Of a stretch of DNA of 64,000 bases, positions 51,622-59,230 are shown piece by piece. Position numbers and translations under genes: made by a program. The notes beneath the pieces were generated by a model, which made no database searches, was not told the DNA's origin, and saw only the letters and a program-made list of their open reading frames with translations. Positions within the stretch are counted from its first letter, which is position 1. Each line of letters starts with the position of its first letter. Source of the stretch: Streptomyces changanensis (lineage in GTDB: Bacteria; Actinomycetota; Actinomycetes; Streptomycetales; Streptomycetaceae); assembly GCF_024600715.1 (NCBI RefSeq), contig NZ_CP102332.1, positions 1,674,001 through 1,738,000 of the forward strand, given 5' to 3'.

Positions 51622-51843
51622 ATGCAGGCCGCGAGGCAGCAGCAGCAGGTACGCGCCCACGCCCTCCCGTCCGTCTCCGGTGCCCTGCGCGCCGTCGAGG
51701 CGCTCCTGCTGGCCGGAGGCCAGCGCACCGCCCGGCGCAACGCCTGGACGTCCGTGCTGGAGGACCGCCGCCGCGCCCGGGCGCGGGTCGAGGCGGAGCA
51801 CGTACTGGAGGCCGCGGCGAGCCGGACGTCGTCGGCCACGTAA
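51622..51843 (+). CDS. Small basic hypothetical protein (73 aa)
   Basis: 73 aa: MQAARQQQQVRAHALPSVSG, then ALRAVEALLLAGGQRTARRN and LEDRRRARARVEAEHVLEAA. Probably helical throughout, rich in Arg, without TM or signal. GAGGGGGAC lies about 10 nt before the ATG at 51622; the frame is open further upstream but with no start supported by a ribosome binding site. It sits between lipA and the DUF4191 gene. Function unknown. Confidence 0.75.
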   Translation: MQAARQQQQVRAHALPSVSGALRAVEALLLAGGQRTARRNAWTSVLEDRRRARARVEAEHVLEAAASRTSSAT

Positions 51844-51846
51844 ACT
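51841..51846 (+). promoter_or_regulatory. Leaderless -10 element TAAACT
   Basis: TAAACT overlaps the stop of the small gene and lies 7 nt before the ATG at 51854, the clearest leaderless promoter in the window. Confidence 0.6.
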
Positions 51847-51853
51847 TCTGAGC

Positions 51854-52561
51854 ATGGCGAGGAAGTCACACTCAGACAGCAGTGACGCTGCTGCGAACCC
51901 CGGGCGACTGAAGCAGATCGCCCTCACGTACAAGATGACCCGGCGGTCGGACCCGAAGGTCGGGCTTGTCATCGCGGGCGTGGGGATCGTCGTCTTCGGC
52001 GTCCTCCTCGCGATCGGCTTCCTGATCGGGCACCCGGTCTACCTGGGCATCCTCGGCTTCCTGCTGGCCTTCCTCGCGATGGCGATCGTCTTCGGGCGGC
52101 GGGCCGAGCAGGCGGCCTTCGGGCAGATGGAGGGCCAGCCGGGCGCCGCCGCGGCGGTCCTGCAGAACGTGGGACGCGGCTGGACGTCCACCCCGGCGGT
52201 GGCGATGAACCGCAGCCAGGACGTCGTGCACCGCGCGGTCGGCCGGGCCGGCATCGTCCTCGTGGCCGAGGGCAACCCGAACCGGCTGAAGAGCCTGCTG
52301 GCGGCCGAGAAGAAGCGCATGGCCCGGATCGTGGTCGACGTGCCGGTGCACGACATCGTCGTCGGTGACGGCGAGGGCCAGGTGCCGCTGAAGAAGGTCC
52401 GCACGACGATGCTGAAGCTGCCGCGGGTGCTCACGGCCGCCCAGGTGACCGTGGCGAACGACCGGCTGCGCGCCATGGGCGACCTCATGAGCAACATGCC
52501 GCTGCCGAAGGGCCCCATGCCCAAGGGCATGCGGATGCCGCGCGGCGGGAAGTCCCGCTGA
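51854..52561 (+). CDS. DUF4191 membrane protein
   Basis: 235 aa, beginning MARKSHSDSSDAAANPGRLK. A short cytosolic part (QIALTYKMTRRSDPKVG) precedes two adjacent TM helices (VIAGVGIVVFGVLLAIGFLI and YLGILGFLLAFLAMAIVFG). A cytosolic domain of about 140 residues follows (QDVVHRAVGRAGIVLVAEGN, IVVDVPVHDIVVGDGEGQVP) with a Met/Pro/Lys-rich tail. This is the actinobacterial DUF4191 family; no biochemical role is known. Transcribed from its own leaderless promoter and convergent with the RDD gene. Confidence 0.88.
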   Translation: MARKSHSDSSDAAANPGRLKQIALTYKMTRRSDPKVGLVIAGVGIVVFGVLLAIGFLIGHPVYLGILGFLLAFLAMAIVFGRRAEQAAFGQMEGQPGAAAAVLQNVGRGWTSTPAVAMNRSQDVVHRAVGRAGIVLVAEGNPNRLKSLLAAEKKRMARIVVDVPVHDIVVGDGEGQVPLKKVRTTMLKLPRVLTAAQVTVANDRLRAMGDLMSNMPLPKGPMPKGMRMPRGGKSR

Positions 52562-52575
52562 CCGGCCCACCACGG

Positions 52576-52599
52576 CCCGGGCGGGACGTCCCGCCCGGG
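52576..52599. terminator. 24-bp perfect palindromic terminator
   Basis: CCCGGGCGGGAC followed directly by its complement GTCCCGCCCGGG, then TT, just after the DUF4191 stop and upstream (on the plus strand) of the convergent RDD gene's end. Confidence 0.75.
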
Positions 52600-52670
52600 T
52601 TCCGTCGGTGCCTGCGTCCGGCACCGGCCGGGTCCCGTCAGCGCATTCCGTCCGGTACCGGCGTTTGCCG

Positions 52671-53141
52671 TCAGTGCGCGCGCACCTGCACGGCGCGGGC
52701 GAGCCGGTCGTGGAGGCCGCGGCCGTCGCGGTCCCAGACCAGGGCGGGGACGGCGAGGCACAGCAGCGCCGTACGGACGACGACGCGCCCGAAGCCGAGC
52801 CGCCGGCCGTCCTCGGCGATGACGCGCAGGCCCAGCAGCCGCTTGCCGGGGGTGGCGCCGACGGTCCCGACGGTCAGGACACCGAGGACGAAGAGCACAC
52901 CGAGGGCCCAGTTGCCCGACGCGCTCCAGTCACCTCCGGTGATCAGCCCGTATGCGATGAGCATGCACAGGGACCAGTCGATGAAGAGCGCCCCGAACCG
53001 GCGTCCGAGTGGGGCGACGGAGCCGGGCCCCTCCTCCGGCAGCCCGAGCCGCTCGCCCCGGTAGCCGAAGTCGGCGCCCATCTCCTCGGCCGCCGCACGC
53101 GGTCCCGAGAGCCACGATCCGATTGCTTGCCTGTTGTCCAC
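52671..53141 (-). CDS. RDD-family membrane protein
   Basis: 156 aa. After a cytosolic N-terminus (MDNRQAIGSWLSGPRAAAEE), RRFGALFIDWSLCMLIAYGL is the first TM with the Arg/Asp signature. TM2 is NWALGVLFVLGVLTVGTVG, then GATPGKRLLGLRVI and TM3 (TALLCLAVPALVWDRDGRGLHDRL), which supplies the second Asp. RDD proteins are small three-TM proteins, some with Na+/H+ antiport activity. GTG at 53141 is leaderless. Confidence 0.9.
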   Translation of the reverse strand: MDNRQAIGSWLSGPRAAAEEMGADFGYRGERLGLPEEGPGSVAPLGRRFGALFIDWSLCMLIAYGLITGGDWSASGNWALGVLFVLGVLTVGTVGATPGKRLLGLRVIAEDGRRLGFGRVVVRTALLCLAVPALVWDRDGRGLHDRLARAVQVRAH

Positions 53142-53147
53142 CCGTAC

Positions 53148-53153
53148 ACGGTA
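53148..53153 (-). promoter_or_regulatory. Leaderless -10 element TACCGT (minus strand)
   Basis: TACCGT on the minus strand lies 6 nt before the GTG of the RDD gene. Confidence 0.45.
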
Positions 53154-53238
53154 CTGCGCCCCTCCCCGATCGACAGGGTCCGGGTCGCCACGGGCCGCCG
53201 TTCCCCCCGGCCGCGGCCACCGGTGGGGGCCGCGCCGG

Positions 53239-53276
53239 TTAACTTGGGCGAAACAAATGGGTCATGCTTGAGAAAT
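53239..53276 (+). promoter_or_regulatory. GlnR-box array upstream of glnA
   Basis: Four 5-mers separated by exactly 6 nt: TTAAC (53239), GAAAC (53250), GTCAT (53261), GAAAT (53272). This a-b-a-b spacing is the known GlnR operator of Streptomyces nitrogen genes. TATGGT at 53287-53292 is a possible -10 just downstream. Confidence 0.85.
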
Positions 53277-53374
53277 CACGCGTCCCTATGGTCGGGTCCA
53301 CCGTGTGCCACCGCACTGGCCGCACGATCGAGCTGCAACCCCGCCCTCCCCCGGGTGGGAGTAGGAGGAGTTGG

Positions 53375-54784
53375 ATGTTCCAGAACGCCGACGAGGCCAA
53401 GAAGTTCATCAAGGACAACGACGTCAAGATGGTCGACGTCCGGTTCTGTGACCTCCCGGGAGTGATGCAGCACTTCACGATCCCGGCGACGGCGTTCGAC
53501 CCGTCCGAGGAGCTCGCCTTCGACGGTTCGTCGATCCGCGGCTTCCAGGCCATCCACGAGTCCGACATGGCGCTGCGCGCGGACCTGTCGACGGCGCGTC
53601 TCGACCCGTTCCGCCGGGACAAGACGCTGAACATCAACTTCTTCATCCACGACCCGATCACGGGCGAGCAGTACAGCCGCGACCCGCGCAACATCGCGAA
53701 GAAGGCCGAGGCGTACCTCGCCTCCACCGGCATCGCCGACACCGCGTTCTTCGGCCCCGAGGCCGAGTTCTACGTCTTCGACAGCGTCCGCTTCGCCACC
53801 TCGGCGAACGAGGGCTTCTACCACATCGACTCCGAGGCCGGCGCCTGGAACACCGGTGCGGTCGAGGACAACCGCGGCTACAAGGTCCGCTACAAGGGCG
53901 GCTACTTCCCGGCCCCGCCGGTCGACCACTTCGCCGACCTGCGCGCCGAGATCTCCCTGGAGTTGGAGAAGGCCGGCCTCCAGGTCGAGCGCCAGCACCA
54001 CGAGGTCGGCACCGCCGGCCAGGCGGAGATCAACTACAAGTTCAACACGCTCCTCGCCGCCGCCGACGACCTGATGCTCTTCAAGTACATCGTGAAGAAC
54101 GTCGCCTGGCGCAACGGCAAGACCGCGACCTTCATGCCGAAGCCGATCTTCGGTGACAACGGCTCGGGCATGCACGTCCACCAGTCCCTGTGGGCCGGTG
54201 GCGAGCCGCTCTTCTACGACGAGCAGGGCTACGCCGGCCTGTCGGACACCGCCCGCTACTACATCGGCGGCATCCTCAAGCACGCCCCGTCGCTGCTGGC
54301 CTTCACCAACCCGACGGTGAACTCGTACCACCGCCTGGTCCCCGGCTTCGAGGCCCCGGTCAACCTCGTGTACTCGCAGCGCAACCGCTCCGCCGCGATG
54401 CGCATCCCGATCACCGGCTCGAACCCGAAGGCCAAGCGCGTCGAGTTCCGCGCCCCGGACCCGTCCTCGAACCCGTACCTGGCGTTCTCGGCACTGCTCC
54501 TCGCCGGCCTCGACGGCATCAAGAACAAGATCGAGCCGGCCGAGCCGATCGACAAGGACCTCTACGAGCTCGCCCCCGAGGAGCACGCGGGCGTCGCCCA
54601 GGTCCCGACGTCCCTCCCCGCGGTCCTGGAGGCCCTGGAGGCGGACAACGAGTACCTGCAGGCGGGTGGCGTCTTCACGTCCGACCTGATCGAGACGTGG
54701 ATCGACTACAAGCGCACGAACGAGATCGCCCCGATCCAGCTGCGCCCGCACCCGCACGAGTTCGAGCTCTACTTCGACCTCTAG
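53375..54784 (+). CDS. glnA: Glutamine synthetase type I
   Basis: 469 aa. ATP-dependent amidation of glutamate, dodecameric. Seen: [18 protein letters not shown], the metal-site [12 protein letters not shown], the ATP-region [16 protein letters not shown] and NRSAAMRIP. Tyr397 in [10 protein letters not shown] is the adenylylation site, at the same residue number as in enteric GlnA, so post-translational control by an adenylyltransferase is expected. GTAGGAGG lies about 8 nt before the ATG. Under GlnR control through the array at 53239-53276; a second, non-adenylylated enzyme, GlnII, lies 4.4 kb downstream. Confidence 0.97.
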   Translation: MFQNADEAKKFIKDNDVKMVDVRFCDLPGVMQHFTIPATAFDPSEELAFDGSSIRGFQAIHESDMALRADLSTARLDPFRRDKTLNINFFIHDPITGEQYSRDPRNIAKKAEAYLASTGIADTAFFGPEAEFYVFDSVRFATSANEGFYHIDSEAGAWNTGAVEDNRGYKVRYKGGYFPAPPVDHFADLRAEISLELEKAGLQVERQHHEVGTAGQAEINYKFNTLLAAADDLMLFKYIVKNVAWRNGKTATFMPKPIFGDNGSGMHVHQSLWAGGEPLFYDEQGYAGLSDTARYYIGGILKHAPSLLAFTNPTVNSYHRLVPGFEAPVNLVYSQRNRSAAMRIPITGSNPKAKRVEFRAPDPSSNPYLAFSALLLAGLDGIKNKIEPAEPIDKDLYELAPEEHAGVAQVPTSLPAVLEALEADNEYLQAGGVFTSDLIETWIDYKRTNEIAPIQLRPHPHEFELYFDL

Positions 54785-54828
54785 AGCGCCCCGGGCCCGG
54801 CCGCCTTCGGCCGCGCCCCGCTCGCCTG

Positions 54829-54876
54829 CGCCGCCGGCCGCGCCGTCCCCCTCGGGGGAGGGCGCGGCCGGCGGCG
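54829..54876. terminator. glnA terminator, 16-bp stem with inner hairpin
   Basis: CGCCGCCGGCCGCGCC (54829-54844) and GGCGCGGCCGGCGGCG (54861-54876) pair; the 16-nt loop TCCCCCTCGGGGGA itself folds. Confidence 0.85.
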
Positions 54877-54966
54877 TTCGCGCGTCGTGTCCCGCGGGCG
54901 GGGCGGCGGGCCGGGGCCGGCGTCGTCGTGCGTCGTGCCCCCGTGGGCGAAGGGGGCGGGACGCGG

Positions 54967-56193
54967 TCAGGCGGAGAGCTCGCGTTCCAGTGGGGTGCGG
55001 AAGCGGGGGGTGACGCGGGTGCCGTGCAGCCACGTGTGCAGGCGGGCGGCCTCCGCCTCGACGGCGGCCCGGGCCTCGGCGCCGGGGTCGGTCAGCAGGC
55101 GCCAGACCGGTTCGCCGTCCGGGCGCTGCGCCCAGCCGCCGACGATCCGGCCGTTCCACCAGACGGTGGGGCCGATGTTGCCGCTGCGGTCGAAGAGGGC
55201 CGGGCGGTGGTCCGGGTCGAGGTACCAGTCGCGCTCGCGCCAGCCCATGGCCGTCGGGTCCAGGGCGGGGAGCAGCGCCGCCCAGGGTCCGGCGGCGGCC
55301 GGGGCCCCGGGGGCGTCCGGGGCGTGGGCCGGGGCGTCCGGGGCGTCCGCGTCGTCCGGGAGGACGTAGGCGGTCGTGGTGTCGTCGAGGGTGACCTCCT
55401 GCGCCGAGACGGCCGCCAGGGCCTTGCGGGCGTCGGTGACGCGCCAGCCCGTCCACCACGTGAGGTCGGCCTCCGTGGCCGGGCCGTGCGTGGCCAGCCA
55501 GTGGCGGGTCAGCGTCGCCCGCGCCTCGGCCGGCGGGAGGTCGGGCAGCGGTGGGGCGACGGCCCAGCGGAACCGGCTGGACGTCCACCCGCCGAGCGGC
55601 CTGCCGCGTACCACCCGCCCCTCGGTGCCGAGGACCCGCAGCAGGCGTGACGAGACGGCCTGCTGCTGGGCGTAGGGGGTGCCCGGGCCGTACGTGAACC
55701 GCTCCCGCAGGCGCGGCTCCTCGCCGGCCAGTTCGGTGGCCGTCGCCTCGCCGAGGCGCTCCAGGGCGGCGAGGGTGGCGTCCTCCACCTCCGCCAGCCA
55801 GTCGACGGTGAGGTCACTGCCCGCGGTCACCTGCTTGAGGAACGAGGCGCGTTCGCGCGCGGCCACGGCGTGCGTGGTGGACGACTGGACCACCGGGGCG
55901 AGGGCGGTGGGGACGACGAAGACGGTGTGGCGCATGCCGTGCATGCGGACCAGGGTGCGGTCCTCGTACAGGGCCCGCTCCATGGCCGGTACGGGGCCGT
56001 GCGGAGCGGCCTCGGCGGTGAGCCGGGCGCCGGCCGCCAGGTGGACGGTGGCGGGGTCGGTGCCGTGCAGGGCCGTGAGGGACGCCGCGACCTCCTCGAC
56101 CGTCGCCGCGCGGGCGGACGGTGCCAGGTGGTGGCGGACCGCGAGGCGGGCGCGGCGCTGGTCGTCGGTGACGCGGGGACGGGCGGGAGCCAT
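54967..56193 (-). CDS. Winged-helix DNA-binding protein (HTH_42 / AlkZ-YcaQ family)
   Basis: 408 aa. Three tandem winged-helix modules are suggested by PSARAATVEEVAASLTALHG, ALERLGEATATELAGEEP and ATHGPATEADLTWWTGW. AMERALYEDRTLVRMHGMRH and WLHGTRVTPRFRTPLERELS are typical of HTH_42 proteins; some members (AlkZ, YcaQ) are DNA glycosylases that open interstrand crosslinks. Whether the catalytic Gln motif is intact cannot be told by eye. An Ala/Asp/Pro repeat (DADAPDAPAHAPDAPGAP) forms a linker near residue 285. Leaderless start. Confidence 0.85.
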   Translation of the reverse strand: MAPARPRVTDDQRRARLAVRHHLAPSARAATVEEVAASLTALHGTDPATVHLAAGARLTAEAAPHGPVPAMERALYEDRTLVRMHGMRHTVFVVPTALAPVVQSSTTHAVAARERASFLKQVTAGSDLTVDWLAEVEDATLAALERLGEATATELAGEEPRLRERFTYGPGTPYAQQQAVSSRLLRVLGTEGRVVRGRPLGGWTSSRFRWAVAPPLPDLPPAEARATLTRHWLATHGPATEADLTWWTGWRVTDARKALAAVSAQEVTLDDTTTAYVLPDDADAPDAPAHAPDAPGAPAAAGPWAALLPALDPTAMGWRERDWYLDPDHRPALFDRSGNIGPTVWWNGRIVGGWAQRPDGEPVWRLLTDPGAEARAAVEAEAARLHTWLHGTRVTPRFRTPLERELSA

Positions 56194-56199
56194 GGGACG

Positions 56200-56205
56200 A
56201 CCGTA
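56200..56205 (-). promoter_or_regulatory. Leaderless -10 element TACGGT (minus strand)
   Basis: TACGGT on the minus strand lies 6 nt before the ATG at 56193. Confidence 0.5.
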
Positions 56206-56379
56206 GCCGCTCGGTGGGCCGCCCGCCGTGGTAAGGGGTGAACTGGTGTGGATGGTGGGGCTGGTGGGCCCCGGAGTCCGGGGCGGGCGGCGGGCGGTCT
56301 TGGCGGCGGGGCCGTGGGGCGGTACGGCCGCGGGGGCCGTACCGCCCCGTGGACCGCGCCGGGCGGGCGGGTGGGCGTC

Positions 56380-56655
56380 CTAGCGGCCCGAGCGGATCAG
56401 CGAGCGCACCATCCGGCACGTCGCGTCCGACGGCGGGTGCACCCCGAGGTGCTGCGCCGTGTTCCGTATGGTCCGGTCGTCGGCCTTCGAGGCGATGTAC
56501 ACGCCCGAGTCGAGCAGGGCGATCGCCAGGCGCATGGCCTTGAGACGGCGGTTGTGGCACACGTACCACTCGCGCGGCCGACCGGCCGGGAGCGGCTTCT
56601 TCTGCAGGGGCTTCCAGGGTTCGAGGGGCAGTGGCGTGACGGTGGCGACGGCCAT
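56380..56655 (-). CDS. Small conserved hypothetical protein (91 aa)
   Basis: 91 aa from the ATG at 56655, with AGGAGG 7 nt upstream. An N-terminal Pro/Lys-rich part (LPLEPWKPLQKKPLPAGRP) is followed by REWYVCHNRRLKAMRLAIAL and DDRTIRNTAQHLGVHPPSDA, ending CRMVRSLIRSGR. Basic, soluble, probably helical, perhaps nucleic-acid binding. No domain recognised. It stands alone between the winged-helix gene and the ArsC-like gene. Confidence 0.8.
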   Translation of the reverse strand: MAVATVTPLPLEPWKPLQKKPLPAGRPREWYVCHNRRLKAMRLAIALLDSGVYIASKADDRTIRNTAQHLGVHPPSDATCRMVRSLIRSGR

Positions 56656-56776
56656 CGGCGACCTCCTGGTACGCGGCGTGAGGGGCCTCCCCCGGACCCT
56701 CACTGACTGGCTCCAGTCTACCGGCGGGCACTGACAATCGGCCCTGGCCAGACGGGCTTTGCGGGGCCGGCGCCGG

Positions 56777-56782
56777 TACCGT
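56777..56782 (+). promoter_or_regulatory. Leaderless -10 element TACCGT
   Basis: TACCGT lies 7 nt before the ATG at 56790. Confidence 0.45.
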
Positions 56783-56789
56783 GTGCGGT

Positions 56790-57152
56790 ATGGAGATCTG
56801 GATCAATCCCGCCTGTTCCAAGTGCCGTGGCGCCCTTCGGTTGCTCGACGAGGAGGGCGCCGACTACACGGTCCGCCGGTACCTGGAGGACGTGCCGTCC
56901 GCCGCCGAGATCCGTGACGTGCTGCACCGGCTCGGCCTGGAGCCGTGGGACATCACCCGCACCGGGGAGGCCGCCGCGAAGGAGCTGGGCGTGCGGGGTT
57001 GGGACCGTGACGAGGCGTCACGGGAGCGCTGGATCGAGGCCCTCGTCGCGCATCCGAAGCTCATCCAGCGGCCGATCATCACGGCCGACGACGGTACGGC
57101 GGTCGTGGGGCGCTCGGAGGAGGCAGTCCGGGACGCCCTGTCCCGGTCGTAG
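56790..57152 (+). CDS. ArsC/Spx-family thioredoxin-fold reductase
   Basis: 120 aa. MEIWINPACSKCRGALRLLD has the CxxC redox pair (C9, C12) at the thioredoxin-fold position. The C-terminal half HPKLIQRPIITADDGTAVVG keeps the RP-loop Arg of the ArsC family. It could be a glutaredoxin-dependent arsenate reductase or an Spx/MgsR-like relative; no ars genes are nearby, so detoxification is not supported. The start is the ATG at 56790 rather than the GTG at 56781 because of the leaderless hexamer. Confidence 0.9.
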   Translation: MEIWINPACSKCRGALRLLDEEGADYTVRRYLEDVPSAAEIRDVLHRLGLEPWDITRTGEAAAKELGVRGWDRDEASRERWIEALVAHPKLIQRPIITADDGTAVVGRSEEAVRDALSRS

Positions 57153-57327
57153 TCCCGACGTGGGAGGGGCGGCCCCGGGATCCGCGCTCGAGGCGGCGTT
57201 GAGGCGGGCTTGAGGCCGCCTTGGGACGGGGCTGAGCGGGCCCGGGGCGCCACCCGTACGTAGGGGCAACGCGCAACCGTCGATCCGGCCGCCCCATCCC
57301 CGGGCGGCCGGGGAACAGGAGCCCCTC

Positions 57328-57966
57328 GTGTCACGCAAGAAGACCCTCAGCCGCAACAGGAAGCTGGCCCTCCTCGTCGGTACGGCGGTGCTGGCGGGTG
57401 GTACGGCGGTCGTCTTGACCGGTACCAGCCAGGCGTCCGTGGCCTGTGACGGGCTGGCCACCGCCCTGCGGAACAACGAGCAGTTCATCGCCGGTCAGCG
57501 GGCCCGGCCGGACGCGCAGTCGCAGGCGCGGATCGCCAACCGGCTCGCGGTGATCGAGGAGATCCGGCGCAAGCAGGCGGCCGGCGGGTGCGACGCCGGC
57601 GGCGCCCAGGCGGGCGGTGCCGGGGCCGGTGCCGGCGGTGGCGTCCGGCCGCCCGCCGGACAGCAGCCGCCCGCCGGACAGCAGCCGCCCGCGGAGGGCG
57701 GCGACGGCGGCGCGGGCGGTGAGGTGGTGTGCGCCGGGTCGACCGTCACGCTCTCCGGCGAGGCCGGCGCCCCCGCCGCGTCCAGCGACCGCTTCCCCGC
57801 CGGTACGCGCCTGAAGGTCACCAACCTCGACAACGGCAGGTCCACCACCGTCGAGGTCACCTCCACCTCCGGGAGTTGCGTCCTCCTCAACGCCGCGGCC
57901 TTCGAGCAGGTGCGGGAACCCGGCAAGTTCCTCGTCCGCAAGGCCCGCGTCGAGCGCGTCGGCTAG
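57328..57966 (+). CDS. Secreted protein with a double-psi beta-barrel-like C-terminus
   Basis: 212 aa. Signal peptide: SRKKTLSRNRKL then LALLVGTAVLAGGTAVVLTG, cleavage near SQASVA. Residues about 38-90 are helical (RNNEQFIAGQRARPDAQSQ). A Pro/Gln repeat PPAGQQ PPAGQQ PPAEGG spans about 108-128. The last ~80 residues (AGSTVTLSGEAG, then FPAGTRLKVTNLDNGRSTTV) look like the RlpA-type double-psi barrel of cell-wall proteins. GGAGCCCC precedes the GTG. Its stop overlaps the stop of the opposite gene in a shared CTAG. Confidence 0.8.
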   Translation: MSRKKTLSRNRKLALLVGTAVLAGGTAVVLTGTSQASVACDGLATALRNNEQFIAGQRARPDAQSQARIANRLAVIEEIRRKQAAGGCDAGGAQAGGAGAGAGGGVRPPAGQQPPAGQQPPAEGGDGGAGGEVVCAGSTVTLSGEAGAPAASSDRFPAGTRLKVTNLDNGRSTTVEVTSTSGSCVLLNAAAFEQVREPGKFLVRKARVERVG

Positions 57967-58859
57967 GAGGGCCGGCCCGTCGCGAGGGCCTCGGCCTCCG
58001 CCAGGACCTCCGTCATCCGCAGCCCGAACCGCGCGTCGCACGCGTGCGGCTCCCCGGTGCGGGCCGCGGTGAGCAGCGCGTCCACGGCCGTCGTGTACGA
58101 CGCGACCGCGTCGCCCCAGCGGGGCATCGTCACGCGCCCGCGCTCGCCGAAGAGCGTGAGGCCCGCCTCCGCCGCCGCCTCCGGGGCGCTCAGCGTCACG
58201 GTGAGGGCGCTGTCCGCCCCGGAGGCGTGGCTCAGGGTGAGGTGGCGGGTGTCGCGCGGGCCCGTGGCGACCGCGATCCCCGTCACGTCGCCGAGGACCG
58301 GCAGCAGCACCGACAGCAGGTGCGGGCCGACGTCCCACAGCGCGCCCTTCTCCCGCCGCCACGGGGAGGCGGCGTACGCGCTGGTGGAGCCGGGCGAGAA
58401 GAGCGCGCCGAGCCAGTGCCCCCGGGCGAGGAACCAGCCGCCGGCCGCCACCTGTTCGTCGATCCACGGCGCGGTGTCCCCGGCGAACCGCAGCGTGCAG
58501 AAGACCACGGAGGCGACCTGGGCCTTCTCGGCGGCCAGCGCGACCTCGCGGGCGGCCGCGACGGTGGTGGCGACCGGCTTGTCGAGCAGCAGGTGGCAGC
58601 CGGCCGCCGCGGCCCGCGCGGCGAGCGGCGCCTGGACGTCGGGCGGCAGCGCGCACGCCACGGCGTCGCTCGCGGCGAACAGGGCGTCGACGTCCTCGTG
58701 GGCCCGCGTGCCGTACGCGGCGGCCAGCTCGGCGGCCGCGTCGGGGCGCCGCCCCCACACGCCGGCGAACTCCACTCCGGGGTGCGCCGCCAGGGCGGGG
58801 GCGTGGGTGCGGGTGGCCCAGGGGCCGGTACCGAGGAGTCCGATGCGTACCTTGTCCAT
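57963..58859 (-). CDS. Gfo/Idh/MocA-family oxidoreductase
   Basis: 298 aa. NAD(P)-binding Rossmann start MDKVRIGLLGTGPWATRTHA, then AAAGCHLLLDKPVATTVAAA, the variant EKP motif, and the C-terminal sugar-binding sheet (WRREKGALWDVGPHLLSVLL). Such enzymes oxidise or reduce sugars, inositols or pterins. The ATG at 58859 starts the Rossmann fold. Convergent with the secreted-protein gene through a 4-bp stop overlap, divergent from glnII across a long hairpin. Confidence 0.9.
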   Translation of the reverse strand: MDKVRIGLLGTGPWATRTHAPALAAHPGVEFAGVWGRRPDAAAELAAAYGTRAHEDVDALFAASDAVACALPPDVQAPLAARAAAAGCHLLLDKPVATTVAAAREVALAAEKAQVASVVFCTLRFAGDTAPWIDEQVAAGGWFLARGHWLGALFSPGSTSAYAASPWRREKGALWDVGPHLLSVLLPVLGDVTGIAVATGPRDTRHLTLSHASGADSALTVTLSAPEAAAEAGLTLFGERGRVTMPRWGDAVASYTTAVDALLTAARTGEPHACDARFGLRMTEVLAEAEALATGRPS

Positions 58860-58964
58860 GCCCGCCAGTCTGCCCGCACCCCGCGGACCGCACCGGACCG
58901 GGGCCCGGACCGGTGCGCGGCGCGCCGCCGCCCGCGCCGCGCCATGTCCGCCGGCTCCGGGCCC

Positions 58965-59026
58965 GCCCGCCCCGACTCGGCCCGCGCCGGCCGTGTCCGC
59001 CCGGCCCGGGCCGAGTCGGGGCGGGC
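58965..59026. repeat. Perfect 20-bp inverted repeat, 22-nt loop
   Basis: GCCCGCCCCGACTCGGCCCG (58965-58984) is the exact reverse complement of 59007-59026. It is placed between two divergent genes, where a terminator is not expected. Confidence 0.85.
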
Positions 59027-59137
59027 CGAGCCGGGGTGGGCCGGGCGGCCCGGGCCGGCAACGCGGCCGGGCGCGGTGGGGGGGCGCGGGGCCGTCGCGG
59101 GCGCGCACTCGGCGGGCCGACCGGGCCGGAAAGCCGG

Positions 59138-59175
59138 GTAACACGTGGTTCACACACGGGCAACCACCGGGAAAC
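59138..59175 (+). promoter_or_regulatory. GlnR-box array upstream of glnII
   Basis: GTAAC (59138), TTCAC (59149), GCAAC (59160) and GAAAC (59171), each 6 nt apart, repeat the a-b-a-b layout seen before glnA. The b1 element TTCAC is the weakest match. Confidence 0.8.
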
Positions 59176-59230
59176 CCCCTGTTGCGAAGCTGCGCGGCAT
59201 ACCGCTGCACCCGCGAAGGATGAGGCCCCC

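Larger units (their letters stand above)
58860..59230. other. Divergent region, Gfo/Idh/MocA to glnII
   Basis: 371 bases. It contains the 20-bp inverted repeat at 58965-59026, the GlnR array at 59138-59175 and the glnII leader (AAGGATGAGG before the GTG). No gene is supported. Confidence 0.6.

Noticed and set aside
56790..57152. Arsenic resistance locus
   Set aside because: Only the ArsC/Spx-like protein is present. No ArsR, efflux or other ars gene lies beside it.
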